A DNA stretch of 64,000 bases, taken from Streptomyces dysideae. Its GTDB lineage: Bacteria; Actinomycetota; Actinomycetes; Streptomycetales; Streptomycetaceae. The DNA is taken from NCBI RefSeq assembly GCF_001514305.1, contig NZ_KQ949125.1:1-64000 (forward strand), read 5' to 3'. Positions 17,558-26,055 of the stretch are shown piece by piece. The position numbers were made by a program, and so were the translations under genes. The first letter of the stretch is position 1, and every line of letters begins with the position of its first letter. The notes under the pieces are model-generated. The model was not told the origin of the DNA, did no database searches, and was given only the letters and a program-made list of their open reading frames with translations.

Positions 17558-18229
17558 ATGACGACCTTCGCCCTCGTCGGCGCCGGCCCCGGTCTCGGGC
17601 TCGCCACCGCCCGCCGTTTCGGAGCGACCGGCCACGCCGTCGCCCTCATCGCCCGCAGTGCGGAGAAGCTGGATGGCCTGAACGCCGACCTCGCCCGCGA
17701 CGACATCCAGGCTCGCGGCTTCACCGCCGACGTCCTCGACATCGAGTCGCTGACCGCGGCCCTGTACGCGGCTGCGGCCGACCTGGGCCCCATCGAGATC
17801 CTCCAGTACAGCCCCGTGCCGCGCGCCGACTTCATGAAGCCGGTCCTCGACACCGGCGTCGACGACCTCGACGCCCCGCTCGCCTTCTCCGTCAAGGGCC
17901 CCGTCACCGCCGTGAACGCAGTCCTGCCCGGCATGCGGCAACTGGGCCGCGGCACCTTGCTGTTCGTCAACGGCTCCAGCGCCGTACGCCCCAACCCGAA
18001 CGTGGCCGGCACCTCGATCGCGTTCGCCGCCGAGAGCGCCTACGCCCGCATGCTGCACGACACGCTCGCCGCGGAGAACATCCATGCCGCCCAGTTGATC
18101 ATCCCCGGAGCCATCCGGCCCGACGCCGAGCACAGCAGCCCCGAGGTGCTGGCACAGCGGCTGTACGACATCCACCAGCAGCGGGACGGCTTCCGCCACT
18201 ACTCCGAGCCCCTGCCCGACCAGCCATAG
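17558..18229 (+). CDS. SDR-fold protein lacking the usual Tyr-x-x-x-Lys catalytic pair
   Basis: A 223-aa short-chain dehydrogenase-like protein with a good Rossmann start (FALVGAGPGLGLATARRF, residues ~3-20). Where SDRs normally have Ser...Tyr-x3-Lys, it reads GSSAVRPNPNVAGTS and then FAAESAYARML, with no YxxxK. It may therefore be a non-canonical reductase or a catalytically dead regulatory paralogue. The asparagine motif NNAG is also replaced (QYSPVPRADF). ATG at 17558 follows AAAGGACTG. It sits between the MDR alcohol dehydrogenase and a lipoprotein with nearly no spacing to the latter (9 bp). Confidence 0.75.
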   Translation: MTTFALVGAGPGLGLATARRFGATGHAVALIARSAEKLDGLNADLARDDIQARGFTADVLDIESLTAALYAAAADLGPIEILQYSPVPRADFMKPVLDTGVDDLDAPLAFSVKGPVTAVNAVLPGMRQLGRGTLLFVNGSSAVRPNPNVAGTSIAFAAESAYARMLHDTLAAENIHAAQLIIPGAIRPDAEHSSPEVLAQRLYDIHQQRDGFRHYSEPLPDQP

Positions 18230-18238
18230 GAAGACCTC

Positions 18239-18757
18239 GTGAACCCGGCACCCCTTCGCGCTTTCGCCCGCGTGGTCCCGGCCGCCGCCCTGCTGCTGGT
18301 CGTGACCGCCTGCACCAACGATTCCCCGGCCGCCGCCCCCTCCCGTCCCGCATCGCCTCAGGCTTCGACAGCACCGGCCGCCACCACATCACCCGGCAGG
18401 ACAACCGCCATGAACATCCGGCTCACCCTCAACGGCCACCGCATCGCCGCCACCCTGAACGACAGCGCCACCGCCCGCGACCTCGCCGCCCAGCTCCCCC
18501 TCACCCTGTCGCTGCGCGACTTCCACCAGGCCGAGAAGATCGCCGACCTGCCGCGAGAACTGTCCACCTCCGGCGCCCCGGAGGGCGCCGACCCCGAGGT
18601 CGGTGACCTGGCGTACTACGCGCCCTGGAACCAGCTCGCCACCTACTACCGCGACGCCCCGTACGCGGCCGGCCTGGTCCCCCTCGGGCACATGGCCGAC
18701 GGCGGTGCCGAGCAGCTCGCCACCGCCGACGAGATCACCATCGAAGCCGCGCCCTGA
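18239..18757 (+). CDS. secreted lipoprotein with cyclophilin-like fold domain
   Basis: A 172-aa protein with a signal peptide and lipobox (VTAC, Cys near residue 25), a Ser/Pro/Ala-rich linker (residues ~27-55) and a globular part starting at MNIRLTLNGHRIAATL. That part resembles cyclophilin-like (TM1367-type) proteins, with SLRDFHQAEKIADLP and GDLAYYAPWNQLATYY. These domains are often encoded beside flavin- or NAD(P)-dependent reductases in actinomycetes. Function is unknown; peptidyl-prolyl isomerase activity is not established for this group. GTG start at 18239 follows AGGAAGACC. Confidence 0.75.
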   Translation: MNPAPLRAFARVVPAAALLLVVTACTNDSPAAAPSRPASPQASTAPAATTSPGRTTAMNIRLTLNGHRIAATLNDSATARDLAAQLPLTLSLRDFHQAEKIADLPRELSTSGAPEGADPEVGDLAYYAPWNQLATYYRDAPYAAGLVPLGHMADGGAEQLATADEITIEAAP

Positions 18758-18839
18758 CCTGCCCCACCGCTCGCCCTGCACGCCCACCCCTGACATCAGC
18801 GGTGCTGCCATATCTCCGCGCCTGAAGGGACAACACGAC

Positions 18840-19607
18840 GTGAATCCCACGTACGACTTCACCGGCCGGGTCGCGCTCGTCACCGGGGCCGGCTCCGGTA
18901 TGGGCCTGGCGACCGCCCGCGCGTTCGCCGCGTCCGGGGCCGCCGTCGCCCTCACCGACATCGACGAAACGGCCCTGAACGCGGCCGAGAAGGAACTCAC
19001 CGGAGCCGGCCACCAGGTCCTCGCCCTGACCTGCGACGTCAGCGACGAGGACCAGGTCGCCGCCGCGGTCGACCGGACCGTGGAGACCTTCGGCCGCCTC
19101 GACATGGCTTACAACAACGCCGGCATCCAGATCCCGCCCAGCGACGCCGCCGACGAACCCGCCGAACGGTTCGACCGCGTCAACGCCATCAACCTCCGCG
19201 GCGTCTGGGCCTGCATGAAACACGAGCTGCGGCACATGCGCGCCCAGGGCAGTGGCGCCATCGTCAACTGCTCCTCCCTCGGCGGCCTCGTCGGCCTCCC
19301 CGGCCGCGCCTCGTACCACGCCTCCAAGCACGGAGTCATCGGCCTGACCACCAGCGCCGCCCTCGAATACGCCCCGCGCGGCATCCGCATCAACGCCGTC
19401 TGCCCCGGCACCATCGACACCCCGATGGTCAGCGACATGATCGCCAAGGGGGAGCTCGACCGGGCGGAGGCCGAGGCGAACCAGCCCATCAACCGCCTCG
19501 GCACCGCCGAGGACATCGCTCAGGCGGTCCTGTGGCTGTGCAGCCCCGGAGCGGGCTTCGTCGTGGGTGTCGCCCTCCCCGTGGACGGCGGCTACGTCGC
19601 CCGCTGA
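18840..19607 (+). CDS. SDR-family NAD(P)-dependent oxidoreductase (glucose 1-dehydrogenase-like)
   Basis: A canonical 255-aa classical SDR. It has the nucleotide-binding TGAGSGMG (~residues 15-22), NNAG (~88-91), the catalytic Ser in NCSSLGG, the YHASK Tyr-Lys pair (~157-161) and the C-terminal PVDGGYVAR. GTG at 18840 follows AAGGGACAACAC. It sits in a row of same-strand genes downstream of the regulated alcohol dehydrogenase and may use the carbonyl product of that enzyme. Unlike the SDR-like gene at 17558, all active-site residues are present. Confidence 0.9.
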   Translation: MNPTYDFTGRVALVTGAGSGMGLATARAFAASGAAVALTDIDETALNAAEKELTGAGHQVLALTCDVSDEDQVAAAVDRTVETFGRLDMAYNNAGIQIPPSDAADEPAERFDRVNAINLRGVWACMKHELRHMRAQGSGAIVNCSSLGGLVGLPGRASYHASKHGVIGLTTSAALEYAPRGIRINAVCPGTIDTPMVSDMIAKGELDRAEAEANQPINRLGTAEDIAQAVLWLCSPGAGFVVGVALPVDGGYVAR

Positions 19608-19659
19608 AGACAGCCCACGCACGAAGGGAGAGCTGCACGAAGGAGAGTTGAGAGACACC

Positions 19660-20073
19660 ATGGAATTCATCAAGCAGCAGCCCAGCAGCAAGGCCCCGGC
19701 GGACTGGTTCACCGGCGACGTGTGGTGGGACGTCATCGTGGCAGGGCGGGATCCGTCCCGGATGCGCGCCAACCTGGTCCGCTTCTCGCCGGGCGCCCGC
19801 ACCCACTGGCACTCCCACGCAGTGGGCCAGACCCTGCACGTCGCTTCCGGGATCGCCCTGATCGGCACCCGGGACGGCACCGTCTTCGAGGCCCACCCCG
19901 GGGAGACCGTGGCCTGCCCGCCGAACGAGGAACACTGGCACGGTGCCGCCACCGACCGGTTCATGGAACACATCGCTCTGTGGGAGGTCACAGGCGACGG
20001 CACCCCCGAGACCACCTGGGCCGAGCCGGTCACCGACCAGCAGTACAACGGCCCCCGCACCCGCAACCAGTAG
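19660..20073 (+). CDS. small cupin-domain protein
   Basis: A 137-aa single-domain cupin. Metal-binding motifs are visible: HWHSHAVGQTLHV (~residues 48-60), with G-x5-HxH-type spacing, and PPNEEHWHGAA (~88-98). These are typical of the quinol/carboxymuconolactone-associated cupins found in SDR operons. Possible roles are isomerase, dioxygenase or sensor; nothing in the sequence decides between them. ATG at 19660 follows GAGAGTTGAGAG after a GAAGGAG. It ends the ADH/SDR operon; 233 bp then separate it from the oxidoreductase genes. Confidence 0.8.
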   Translation: MEFIKQQPSSKAPADWFTGDVWWDVIVAGRDPSRMRANLVRFSPGARTHWHSHAVGQTLHVASGIALIGTRDGTVFEAHPGETVACPPNEEHWHGAATDRFMEHIALWEVTGDGTPETTWAEPVTDQQYNGPRTRNQ

Positions 20074-20306
20074 CCCCCGGCCCATCGATCACGCAGCCCC
20101 TGATGATGTCGGCCGGTCGCTCCTGATGGAGCGACAAGGGGGGAGGAAAGTCTCCCTGCCACGAGCGTTGCCGACGGTGCAAGACTCCCCAGGTGACCAG
20201 TCGCTGCTGCCAGAGCGCGGTTGCCCGGTTCTCCCGGTGACGACGATCCACTCTCTCGTCCCGCTGTTGTGTACGGCCGATCCGTCCGCGATACGAAGGC
20301 GTACGT

Positions 20307-20948
20307 ATGTCCACTGAACTCCCTGAGTCTGCCGCTCCACCCCCCACCGGATCCGGCGAGCCCTTCTCCTCGGTGCCCACTCGGCGCACCTTCATCGCCA
20401 CCAGCGCCGCGGTCGGCGGTGCCGTCGTGGCCGGAGGGGCCTTCATCGCCCTCCCGGAGGAGGCGACCGCCGCGGGGGCGTCGCCCTCCAGCCGGGTCTC
20501 TCTGACGGTCAACGGCACCCGCCGGACCGTGACGGTCGACAACCGCACCTCGCTCCTTGACCTGCTGCGCGAGCACCTCGGGCTGACCGGCTCGAAGAAG
20601 GGCTGCAACGCCGGGGCCTGCGGAGCCTGCACCGTGCTGGTCGACGGCCACCGGGTCAACGCCTGTCTGACGCTCGCCGTCCGGCTGGAGGGCACCGAGG
20701 TCACCACGATCGAGGGCCTGGCCGACGGCGGCGAACTCCACCCGTTGCAGCAGGCGTTCATCGACCAGGACGCCTTCCAGTGCGGATACTGCACCCCGGG
20801 TCAGATCGTCTCCGGGGTGGGTTGCGTCCAGGAGGGGCACACCGGTTCCCCGGAGGAGATCCGGGAGTGGATGAGCGGAAACATCTGCCGCTGCGGCTGT
20901 TACGTCAAGATCGTGCGCGCGGTGGAGCAGACCGCGGGCCGGAAGTGA
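20307..20948 (+). CDS. paoA: Tat-exported [2Fe-2S] subunit of a PaoABC-like aldehyde oxidoreductase
   Basis: Iron-sulfur subunit of a xanthine-oxidase-family enzyme, 213 aa. Residues 25-30 (TRRTFI) followed by a hydrophobic AAVGGAVVAGGAF form a twin-arginine signal, so the complex is expected outside the membrane, as for E. coli PaoA. Two [2Fe-2S] clusters are visible: the plant-type set in GCNAGACGACTV...NACL, and the C-terminal set in CGYCTPGQI and ICRCGCYVKI. The next gene encodes the FAD subunit 12 bp downstream. The substrate may be an aromatic or aliphatic aldehyde, which would fit the alcohol dehydrogenase genes upstream in the same cassette. Confidence 0.88.
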   Translation: MSTELPESAAPPPTGSGEPFSSVPTRRTFIATSAAVGGAVVAGGAFIALPEEATAAGASPSSRVSLTVNGTRRTVTVDNRTSLLDLLREHLGLTGSKKGCNAGACGACTVLVDGHRVNACLTLAVRLEGTEVTTIEGLADGGELHPLQQAFIDQDAFQCGYCTPGQIVSGVGCVQEGHTGSPEEIREWMSGNICRCGCYVKIVRAVEQTAGRK

Positions 20949-20960
20949 GGATCGGCCGCC

Positions 20961-21941
20961 ATGTATCCCTTTGCCTACACGCGCGTCTCCGACACTCGTG
21001 AAGCTCTCAACGCCGGTCGTCGCGGCGGGCGTTACATAGCCGGGGGCACCACCCTGGTCGACCTCATGCGCGAGGCCGTCGAACGCCCCGAGACCCTCGT
21101 CGACATCACCGGCCTCCCGCTGGGTGAGATCACTGTCACCGAGCGGGGGGGACTGCGGATCGGCGCCCTGGTGACCATGTCCGAGGCCGCCGCCCACGCC
21201 AAGGTGCGCACCCTGTATCCCGTCGTCTCCGAGGCGCTGGAGCTGAGCGCTTCGGCCCAGCTGCGGAACATGGCGACCATCGGCGGCAACATCATGCAGC
21301 GCACCCGGTGCACGTACTTCCGGGACGTGACCGCCGACTGCAACAAGCGTGAGCCGGGCTCGGGTTGTGCCGCCCTGCACGGCCACAACCGCACGCACGC
21401 CATCCTCGGGACCTCCGACGCCTGCGTGGCCACCCACCCCTCCGACGCGGCCGTGGCGTTCGCCGCTCTGGAGGCCCGGGTGCACCTGCTGGGCCCGGAC
21501 GGTGCACGCCAAGTCCCCTTCGTCGACTTCCTGTTGCGTCCCGGCAGCACCCCACAGCGCGAACAGGCCCTGCGCCAAGGTGAGTTGATCGCCGCAGTAG
21601 AGATCCCCGCTCTTCCCCGCCCGCTCAGGTCCGGCTATCTGAAGGTGCGTGACCGGCAGTCGTACGAGTTCGCCCTGACGTCGGCGGCCGTCGCGCTGCA
21701 TGTACGTGGTGGAGTGATACGGCAGGCCAAGATCGCCGCGGGGGGCGTGGGCACCGTGCCCTGGAAGCTGCCCGCCGTCGAGCAGCACCTCGTCGGTGAA
21801 CGCCCCTCGCAGGCCCTCTGGTCGGCCGCTGCCGCGAAGGCGGCGGACGGCGCCCGTCCCCTTCAGCACAACCGGTTCAAGGTCGAGCTGCTCAAGCGCA
21901 CTGTCGAACGCCAGCTGCGCGTCGTAGGAGGTACCAAGTGA
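20961..21941 (+). CDS. paoB: FAD/[4Fe-4S] subunit of a PaoABC-like aldehyde oxidoreductase
   Basis: The 326-aa flavin-binding subunit of the molybdenum hydroxylase. FAD-binding VAO-type motifs are AGGTTLVDLM (residues ~27-36) and ATIGGNIMQRTRC (~107-119). The inserted cysteine cluster C-TYFRD...CNKREPGSGC...SDAC matches the extra [4Fe-4S] site that distinguishes PaoB from ordinary xanthine dehydrogenase FAD subunits. It has no signal peptide and probably rides out with the Tat-tagged PaoA partner. The stop overlaps the start of the large subunit by 4 bp (GTGA). Confidence 0.9.
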   Translation: MYPFAYTRVSDTREALNAGRRGGRYIAGGTTLVDLMREAVERPETLVDITGLPLGEITVTERGGLRIGALVTMSEAAAHAKVRTLYPVVSEALELSASAQLRNMATIGGNIMQRTRCTYFRDVTADCNKREPGSGCAALHGHNRTHAILGTSDACVATHPSDAAVAFAALEARVHLLGPDGARQVPFVDFLLRPGSTPQREQALRQGELIAAVEIPALPRPLRSGYLKVRDRQSYEFALTSAAVALHVRGGVIRQAKIAAGGVGTVPWKLPAVEQHLVGERPSQALWSAAAAKAADGARPLQHNRFKVELLKRTVERQLRVVGGTK

Positions 21942-24133
21942 GCCCCCAGCCGCAGGCAGCCGTGGGCGCGCCGCTGTCCCGGGTGGACGGCAGGCTCAAG
22001 GTCACCGGACAGGCGTTGTACGCCGCCGAGCACGACGCCGACGGGGCGGTGCACGCCGTCATCGTCGACGCGGCCATCGGCCGCGGCCGTATCACCGGCG
22101 TCGACACGGCTGACGCCGAAAAACACCGGGGCGTGCTGCGGGTGATCCATCACGGCAACGCGCCGACGCTGCCGTACCGCGACAACTCCGGCTCCAACAA
22201 CCCGCCCGGGCGCAGGCTTCGGGTTTTCCAGGACGACCGGGTGCTCTTCCACGGTCAGCCGGTCGCCGTCGTCGTGGCCACGACCCTGGAGGCCGCGCAG
22301 CACGGGGCGAGTCTGGTCAAGGTCGGCTACGACGCGCAGGAGCCCTCGACGGACCTCGCCGAGGCCGAGCCGGGCAAGCCGACGGACTACGCGCGCGGTG
22401 ACGCGGAGGCCGGCCTGCGCTCCTCGGCCGTACGGCTGGACGTGACCTACCAGTTGGCGCGCAATCACCACAATCCGATGGAGCCGCACGCCACGATCGC
22501 CCGCTGGGACGGCAACAGGCTGACCGTGTGGGACAAGACGCAGTGGGTGATGGGCACGCATGACGAGCTCGCCGCCGTGTTCGATCTGCCCGCGGATGCG
22601 GTGCGCGTCATCAACCCGTTCGTCGGCGGAGGCTTCGGCAGCGGACTGCGCTGCTGGCCGCACACCACCGTCGCCGCCCTGGCCGCGCGGGAGACGGGCC
22701 GCCCGGTCAAGCTGGTGCTCAGCCGCAGGCAGATGTACTTCGGCACCGGTTTCCGGCCGTCGTACGAGTACCGTCTGCGCCTCGGCAGCGACCGGCGCGG
22801 TCGGCTGTCCGCCGCCATCCACGACATCGACGCCGAGACCTCCTCGTACGAGACGTTCACCGAGGCCGTCATGGGCGCCGGGCAGATGCTCTACAGCATG
22901 CCCCACGTCAGCCAGGCGTACCGGACGGTGCCGCTGGATGTGAACACGCCGATCTGGATGCGCGGCCCCGGCTTCGCCTCGGCGTCGTTCGTGATCGAGT
23001 CGGCCATGGACGAACTCGCGCACGAACTCGGCATCGACCCGATCGAGCTGCGCCGGCGCAACGAGCCCAGCGAGGACGAATCGAGCAATCTGCCGTTCTC
23101 CACCCGACGGCTGCGCGAGTGCTGCACGGTGGGCGCCCGTGAGTTCGGCTGGCACCGTCGCAGTCCCAAGCCCCGCTCGACGCGTGATGGCGACTGGCTG
23201 ATCGGCCTGGGCATGGCCGCCGGTGTCTATGACCCCGGGCGGTATCCCGGGGATGCCCGGGCCCGCCTGGACGCCGACGGCACCGCGGTGGTCGAGGCGG
23301 CCACCAGTGACATGGGCCCGGGCACCTACACCTCCCAGACCCAGGTCGCCGCGGACGCACTCGGGCTGAACATGCGCACGGTCACCTTCCGGCTCGGCGA
23401 CTCCCTGTATCCGCGGACCTCGCCGCACGGCGGCTCGTCGACCATGGCCAGCGTTGGTACCGCTGTCGTGGATGCCTGCAACCAGGTACGGCAGCAGGCG
23501 ATCAGGCTGGCTGTCGAGGACCGCGAGTCGCCGCTGTACGGGGTGGACACGGACGAGGTGGTGGTGCGCAGCGGCCGGCTGCATGTGCAGGGCAACCCGG
23601 CGCGCGGTGAGACGTATCGCAGCCTGCTGGCCCGCAACAACCGCTCCCACCTGGAAGCAAACGGCTCCTACACCGGGCCTCCCAGTCCCGCACGGCACTC
23701 CTACCACGCCTACAACGCGACCTTCGCCGAGGTCGCCGTGGATGCGACGCTGGGTCTGGTGCGGGTGCGGCGGATGCTCGGGGTGTACGACGCGGGCCGG
23801 ATCATCAGCCCCAAGCTCGCCGACAGCCAGGCCATCGGCGGCATCGTGGGCGGCATCGGCACGGCCCTGCTGGAGCACACCGTCACCGACCACCGCGACG
23901 GGCGGATCGTCAACGCCAACCTGGCCGACTACCTCGTCCCCGTCAACGCCGACGTCCCCGAGGTCAGGGCGATCTACCTGGACGGTGAGGACAACGACGG
24001 CAACGCGCTCGGCGTCAAGGGGCTTGGCGAGGTCGTCCAGGTGGGTGTGGCGGCCGCGATCGGCAACGCGGTCTTCAACGCCACCGGCCGCCGCGTCCGC
24101 CAACTGCCCATTACGGCCGAGGCGTTGCTCTGA
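21938..24133 (+). CDS. paoC: molybdopterin-binding large subunit of a PaoABC-like aldehyde oxidoreductase
   Basis: The catalytic subunit, 731 aa, binding the molybdenum cofactor. Recognisable regions: VDGRLKVTGQALYAAEH at the start, FHGQPVAVVVA, the GGGFGSGLRCWPHT motif (~residues 229-242) near the active site, MRGPGFASASFVIES (~344), and the C-terminal region with VKGLGEVVQVGVAAAI that includes the conserved glutamate near the cofactor (~699). Length agrees with YagR/PaoC (about 730 aa). GTG start at 21938 overlaps the FAD gene's stop. It is followed after 173 bp, including a stem-loop, by an XdhC-family maturation factor. Confidence 0.9.
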   Translation: MSPQPQAAVGAPLSRVDGRLKVTGQALYAAEHDADGAVHAVIVDAAIGRGRITGVDTADAEKHRGVLRVIHHGNAPTLPYRDNSGSNNPPGRRLRVFQDDRVLFHGQPVAVVVATTLEAAQHGASLVKVGYDAQEPSTDLAEAEPGKPTDYARGDAEAGLRSSAVRLDVTYQLARNHHNPMEPHATIARWDGNRLTVWDKTQWVMGTHDELAAVFDLPADAVRVINPFVGGGFGSGLRCWPHTTVAALAARETGRPVKLVLSRRQMYFGTGFRPSYEYRLRLGSDRRGRLSAAIHDIDAETSSYETFTEAVMGAGQMLYSMPHVSQAYRTVPLDVNTPIWMRGPGFASASFVIESAMDELAHELGIDPIELRRRNEPSEDESSNLPFSTRRLRECCTVGAREFGWHRRSPKPRSTRDGDWLIGLGMAAGVYDPGRYPGDARARLDADGTAVVEAATSDMGPGTYTSQTQVAADALGLNMRTVTFRLGDSLYPRTSPHGGSSTMASVGTAVVDACNQVRQQAIRLAVEDRESPLYGVDTDEVVVRSGRLHVQGNPARGETYRSLLARNNRSHLEANGSYTGPPSPARHSYHAYNATFAEVAVDATLGLVRVRRMLGVYDAGRIISPKLADSQAIGGIVGGIGTALLEHTVTDHRDGRIVNANLADYLVPVNADVPEVRAIYLDGEDNDGNALGVKGLGEVVQVGVAAAIGNAVFNATGRRVRQLPITAEALL

Positions 24134-24165
24134 CGCCGGCACCCCACCGGCCTGTCCGGCTGGGG

Positions 24166-24194
24166 GTCCCCACGCCTTTAAGGCAGTGGGGGAC
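24166..24194 (+). terminator. stem-loop between the oxidoreductase large subunit and XdhC genes
   Basis: Imperfect inverted repeat: GTCCCCAC-GCC, a TTTAA-type loop, GGC-A-GTGGGGGAC, with a single-base bulge. There is no T-run. It may separate expression of the structural genes from the maturation factor or protect the upstream mRNA. Similar hairpins are common in high-GC genomes, so the role is uncertain. Confidence 0.5.
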
Positions 24195-24306
24195 GGTCCC
24201 CCGTCCGGCTGCCGGACCTACCAGGGTCGCCGCCGTGTATGCGCTCCCCGGCGGCGCGGCGGCGGCCCACCCCACCCCCCACCGCGAACCACGGAGAACA
24301 ACGGCC

Positions 24307-25437
24307 ATGCTGAACATCGCGGAGACACTGCACCGCTGGTGCCGCGAGGCACGCCCTTTCGCCCTGGCTACCGTCGTCGGCGTGCACGGCAGCGCCCCTC
24401 TGCCGGTCGGTACGTCGGTCGCGGTGGACGAGGACGGCGACGCCGTCGGCAGCATCTCCGGCGGCTGCGTCGAGGGCGCGGTCTACGAGCTGTGCCGGCA
24501 GGTGCTCCGTGACCGGGGCACTCCGCAGCGGGCCTGGTTCGGCTACTCCGACGACGACGCCTTCGCCGTCGGCCTGACCTGCGGCGGCGAACTCGACGTC
24601 CTCGTCCAGCGCATCGATCCCGCAGCCCAGCCGCACCTGTCCACAGCCCTCTCCGAGATCGATCGAGGGCGACCGGTCGCCGTGGCACAGGTCGTGGACG
24701 GCCCGGAGCGCCTCCTCGGCTCCACGCTGAGCGTGCTTGGCGGCGGCCATGCCGCCTACGGGCGCGTGGACGGCGGCCCGGCGGACCGGGCGGTGGCCGA
24801 CCGGGCCAGGGCCCTGCTGCGGGCCGGCCGCACCGCCCGCATCGACATCGGCGGGCAGGCAGACGAATGCCCCGAACGCCTGTCCGTCCTCGTCCACGTC
24901 CATGCGTCCCGGCCGCGCCTGCTGGTCTTCGGTGCCGTCGACTTCGCCGCGGCCCTCAGCCAGGCCGGCCGCTTCCTGGGCCACCACGTCACCGTCTGCG
25001 ACGCACGCCCCGTCTTCGCCACTCCCGCCCGCTTCCCGCACGCGGACAAAGTGGTGGCCGACTGGCCCCACCGCTACCTGGAACGCACCGAGGTGGACGA
25101 GCGCACCGCCGTATGCGTCCTCACGCACGACGCCAAGTTCGACATCCCCCTGCTTCGCCTGGCACTCGACCTGCCCGTCGCCTACGTCGGTGCCATGGGC
25201 TCCCGGCGCACCCACGACGAGCGCATGCGCCGCCTGCGCGAGCAGGGCGTCACGGAGAGCCAGTTGGCCCGGCTGCGTTCCCCCATAGGCCTCGATCTCG
25301 GAGCCTCCACACCCGAGGAGACAGCCGTCTCCATCACCGCGGAGATCATCGCCCAGGCCCACCACGGCACGGGCCGGCCACTGACCCAGATCACCGGCCC
25401 GATCCACCGGCCGTCGGCGTTGACGAGCTACCGGTAG
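24307..25437 (+). CDS. XdhC/CoxI-family molybdenum cofactor maturation protein (PaoD-like)
   Basis: A 376-aa XdhC-family protein that binds and sulfurates the molybdenum cofactor before insertion into the large subunit. The N-terminal XdhC_CoxI domain has VVGVHGSAPLPVGTSVAV and SISGGCVEGAVYEL (~residues 55-70) and CGGELDVLVQ. The C-terminal Rossmann-like domain has FGAVDFAAALS, THDAKFDIPLL and YVGAMGSRRTHDER. These are the two expected domains, in order. It is the last gene of cassette 1; the right-end repeats begin 79 bp after its stop. ATG at 24307 follows GGAGAACAACGGCC. Confidence 0.9.
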   Translation: MLNIAETLHRWCREARPFALATVVGVHGSAPLPVGTSVAVDEDGDAVGSISGGCVEGAVYELCRQVLRDRGTPQRAWFGYSDDDAFAVGLTCGGELDVLVQRIDPAAQPHLSTALSEIDRGRPVAVAQVVDGPERLLGSTLSVLGGGHAAYGRVDGGPADRAVADRARALLRAGRTARIDIGGQADECPERLSVLVHVHASRPRLLVFGAVDFAAALSQAGRFLGHHVTVCDARPVFATPARFPHADKVVADWPHRYLERTEVDERTAVCVLTHDAKFDIPLLRLALDLPVAYVGAMGSRRTHDERMRRLREQGVTESQLARLRSPIGLDLGASTPEETAVSITAEIIAQAHHGTGRPLTQITGPIHRPSALTSYR

Positions 25438-25515
25438 GCCGACCTCACGAACCGATACTGGCTCACCGTCCCTCTGGCCTGTTCGGTCCGAAGAGGAGGG
25501 ATGTGCTGTACGTCA

Positions 25516-25534
25516 TGATGCTCGTTTGACGCTC
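25516..25534 (+). repeat. right-end arm-type repeats of cassette 1
   Basis: TGATGCTC (25516) and TGACGCTC (25527), 11 bp apart and joined by GTT. The second repeat starts exactly 84 bp before att copy B. The equivalent pair at 30868/30879 has the same GTT spacer and the same 84-bp distance to copy C. Confidence 0.65.
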
Positions 25535-25610
25535 CGGGCTCCCGCAGACGCGACAGCGAGCCGACAAATGGCCTTTGACCTGGTATTTTTCGGGACCCGC
25601 TCAGACCGGC

Positions 25611-25680
25611 ATCTTTCCGATGACGTCGCACGTGGAGTGCGTGGCTATTCTTGAACGTGCCGAGAAGGGAACCTGACCTG
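25611..25680 (+). repeat. att-like direct repeat, copy B (junction of cassettes 1 and 2)
   Basis: Encodes IFPMTSHVECVAIL plus a short tail and TGA (25674-25676) in the frame of the methyltransferase C-terminus, though the rest of that gene is absent here. It is 79% identical to copy A and 83% to copy C by my count. The ~85 bp before it and ~170 bp after it are also shared with the other cassette ends. Confidence 0.85.
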
Positions 25681-25829
25681 CTGCTTTGTATTTCCAGGTG
25701 GTCGATTCGACTTGTTTTCGCTCGCGGAATGCGTCGGCTGAGGTTCGCTTGTGCAGAACGGTCTGAGCTGCAGCTTCAAGGGCTGGCGCGGGTCTCGCGG
25801 GCGACGTGGCGATGCGGAAAGTAAAATTT

Positions 25830-25851
25830 TGACGCTCGGATGACGCTCGTC
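25830..25851 (+). repeat. left-end arm-type repeats of cassette 2
   Basis: TGACGCTCGGA (25830) and TGACGCTCGTC (25841) at 11-bp spacing, 156 bp after the start of the copy B stop codon, almost the same distance as in cassette 1 (158 bp). The surrounding AAAGTAAAATTT is unusually AT-rich for this genome. Confidence 0.6.
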
Positions 25852-26055
25852 TCCATTGCCGGCCCGTTCGTCGAGGAAGTCGCGCAGGACGACATCGATA
25901 TGACCAACATTCGCCCCTGTTTTCCCAGCGGTCACGGAACGCGCCGTCTGTGCCCCTCACGCGCCCCCTGTGCGCACTGAGCCGGTCCCTCCGCCTCCAA
26001 CAAGCTGTGTCTGCGGTGATCCACCGTCCGCGTCCACAGCTTGGAGGGGGACAAG

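Larger units (their letters stand above)
4911..25676 (+). mobile_element. cassette 1: integrase-less, CIME-like genomic island with metabolic cargo
   Basis: DNA between att copies A and B, about 20.8 kb. The left end (4911-5090) is homologous to the left end of cassette 2: both have TGACCTG, a shared stretch around the TGTTTTC motif near 4950 and 25717, then two 11-bp-spaced TGACGCTC-type repeats. The right end (25516-25610) matches the right end of cassette 2. Cargo: polyol transport and catabolism, an ADH/SDR operon and a PaoABC-like oxidoreductase. No tyrosine or serine recombinase, transposase, conjugation or replication gene is present, so it is either relic DNA or a passive element mobilised in trans. 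The 527 bp between the methyltransferase and the first gene contain only the left-end sequence and no ORF I can support. Confidence 0.65.

Noticed and set aside
18735..21869. 1044-codon open frame on the minus strand
   Set aside because: It runs antisense through five plus-strand genes with clear motifs and has the Gly/Arg/Val/His-rich composition of a GC-skewed shadow frame.
20307..24133. Calling the operon xanthine dehydrogenase
   Set aside because: The Tat signal on the small subunit and the extra cysteine cluster in the FAD subunit are PaoABC features; XdhC proteins serve several molybdenum hydroxylases.
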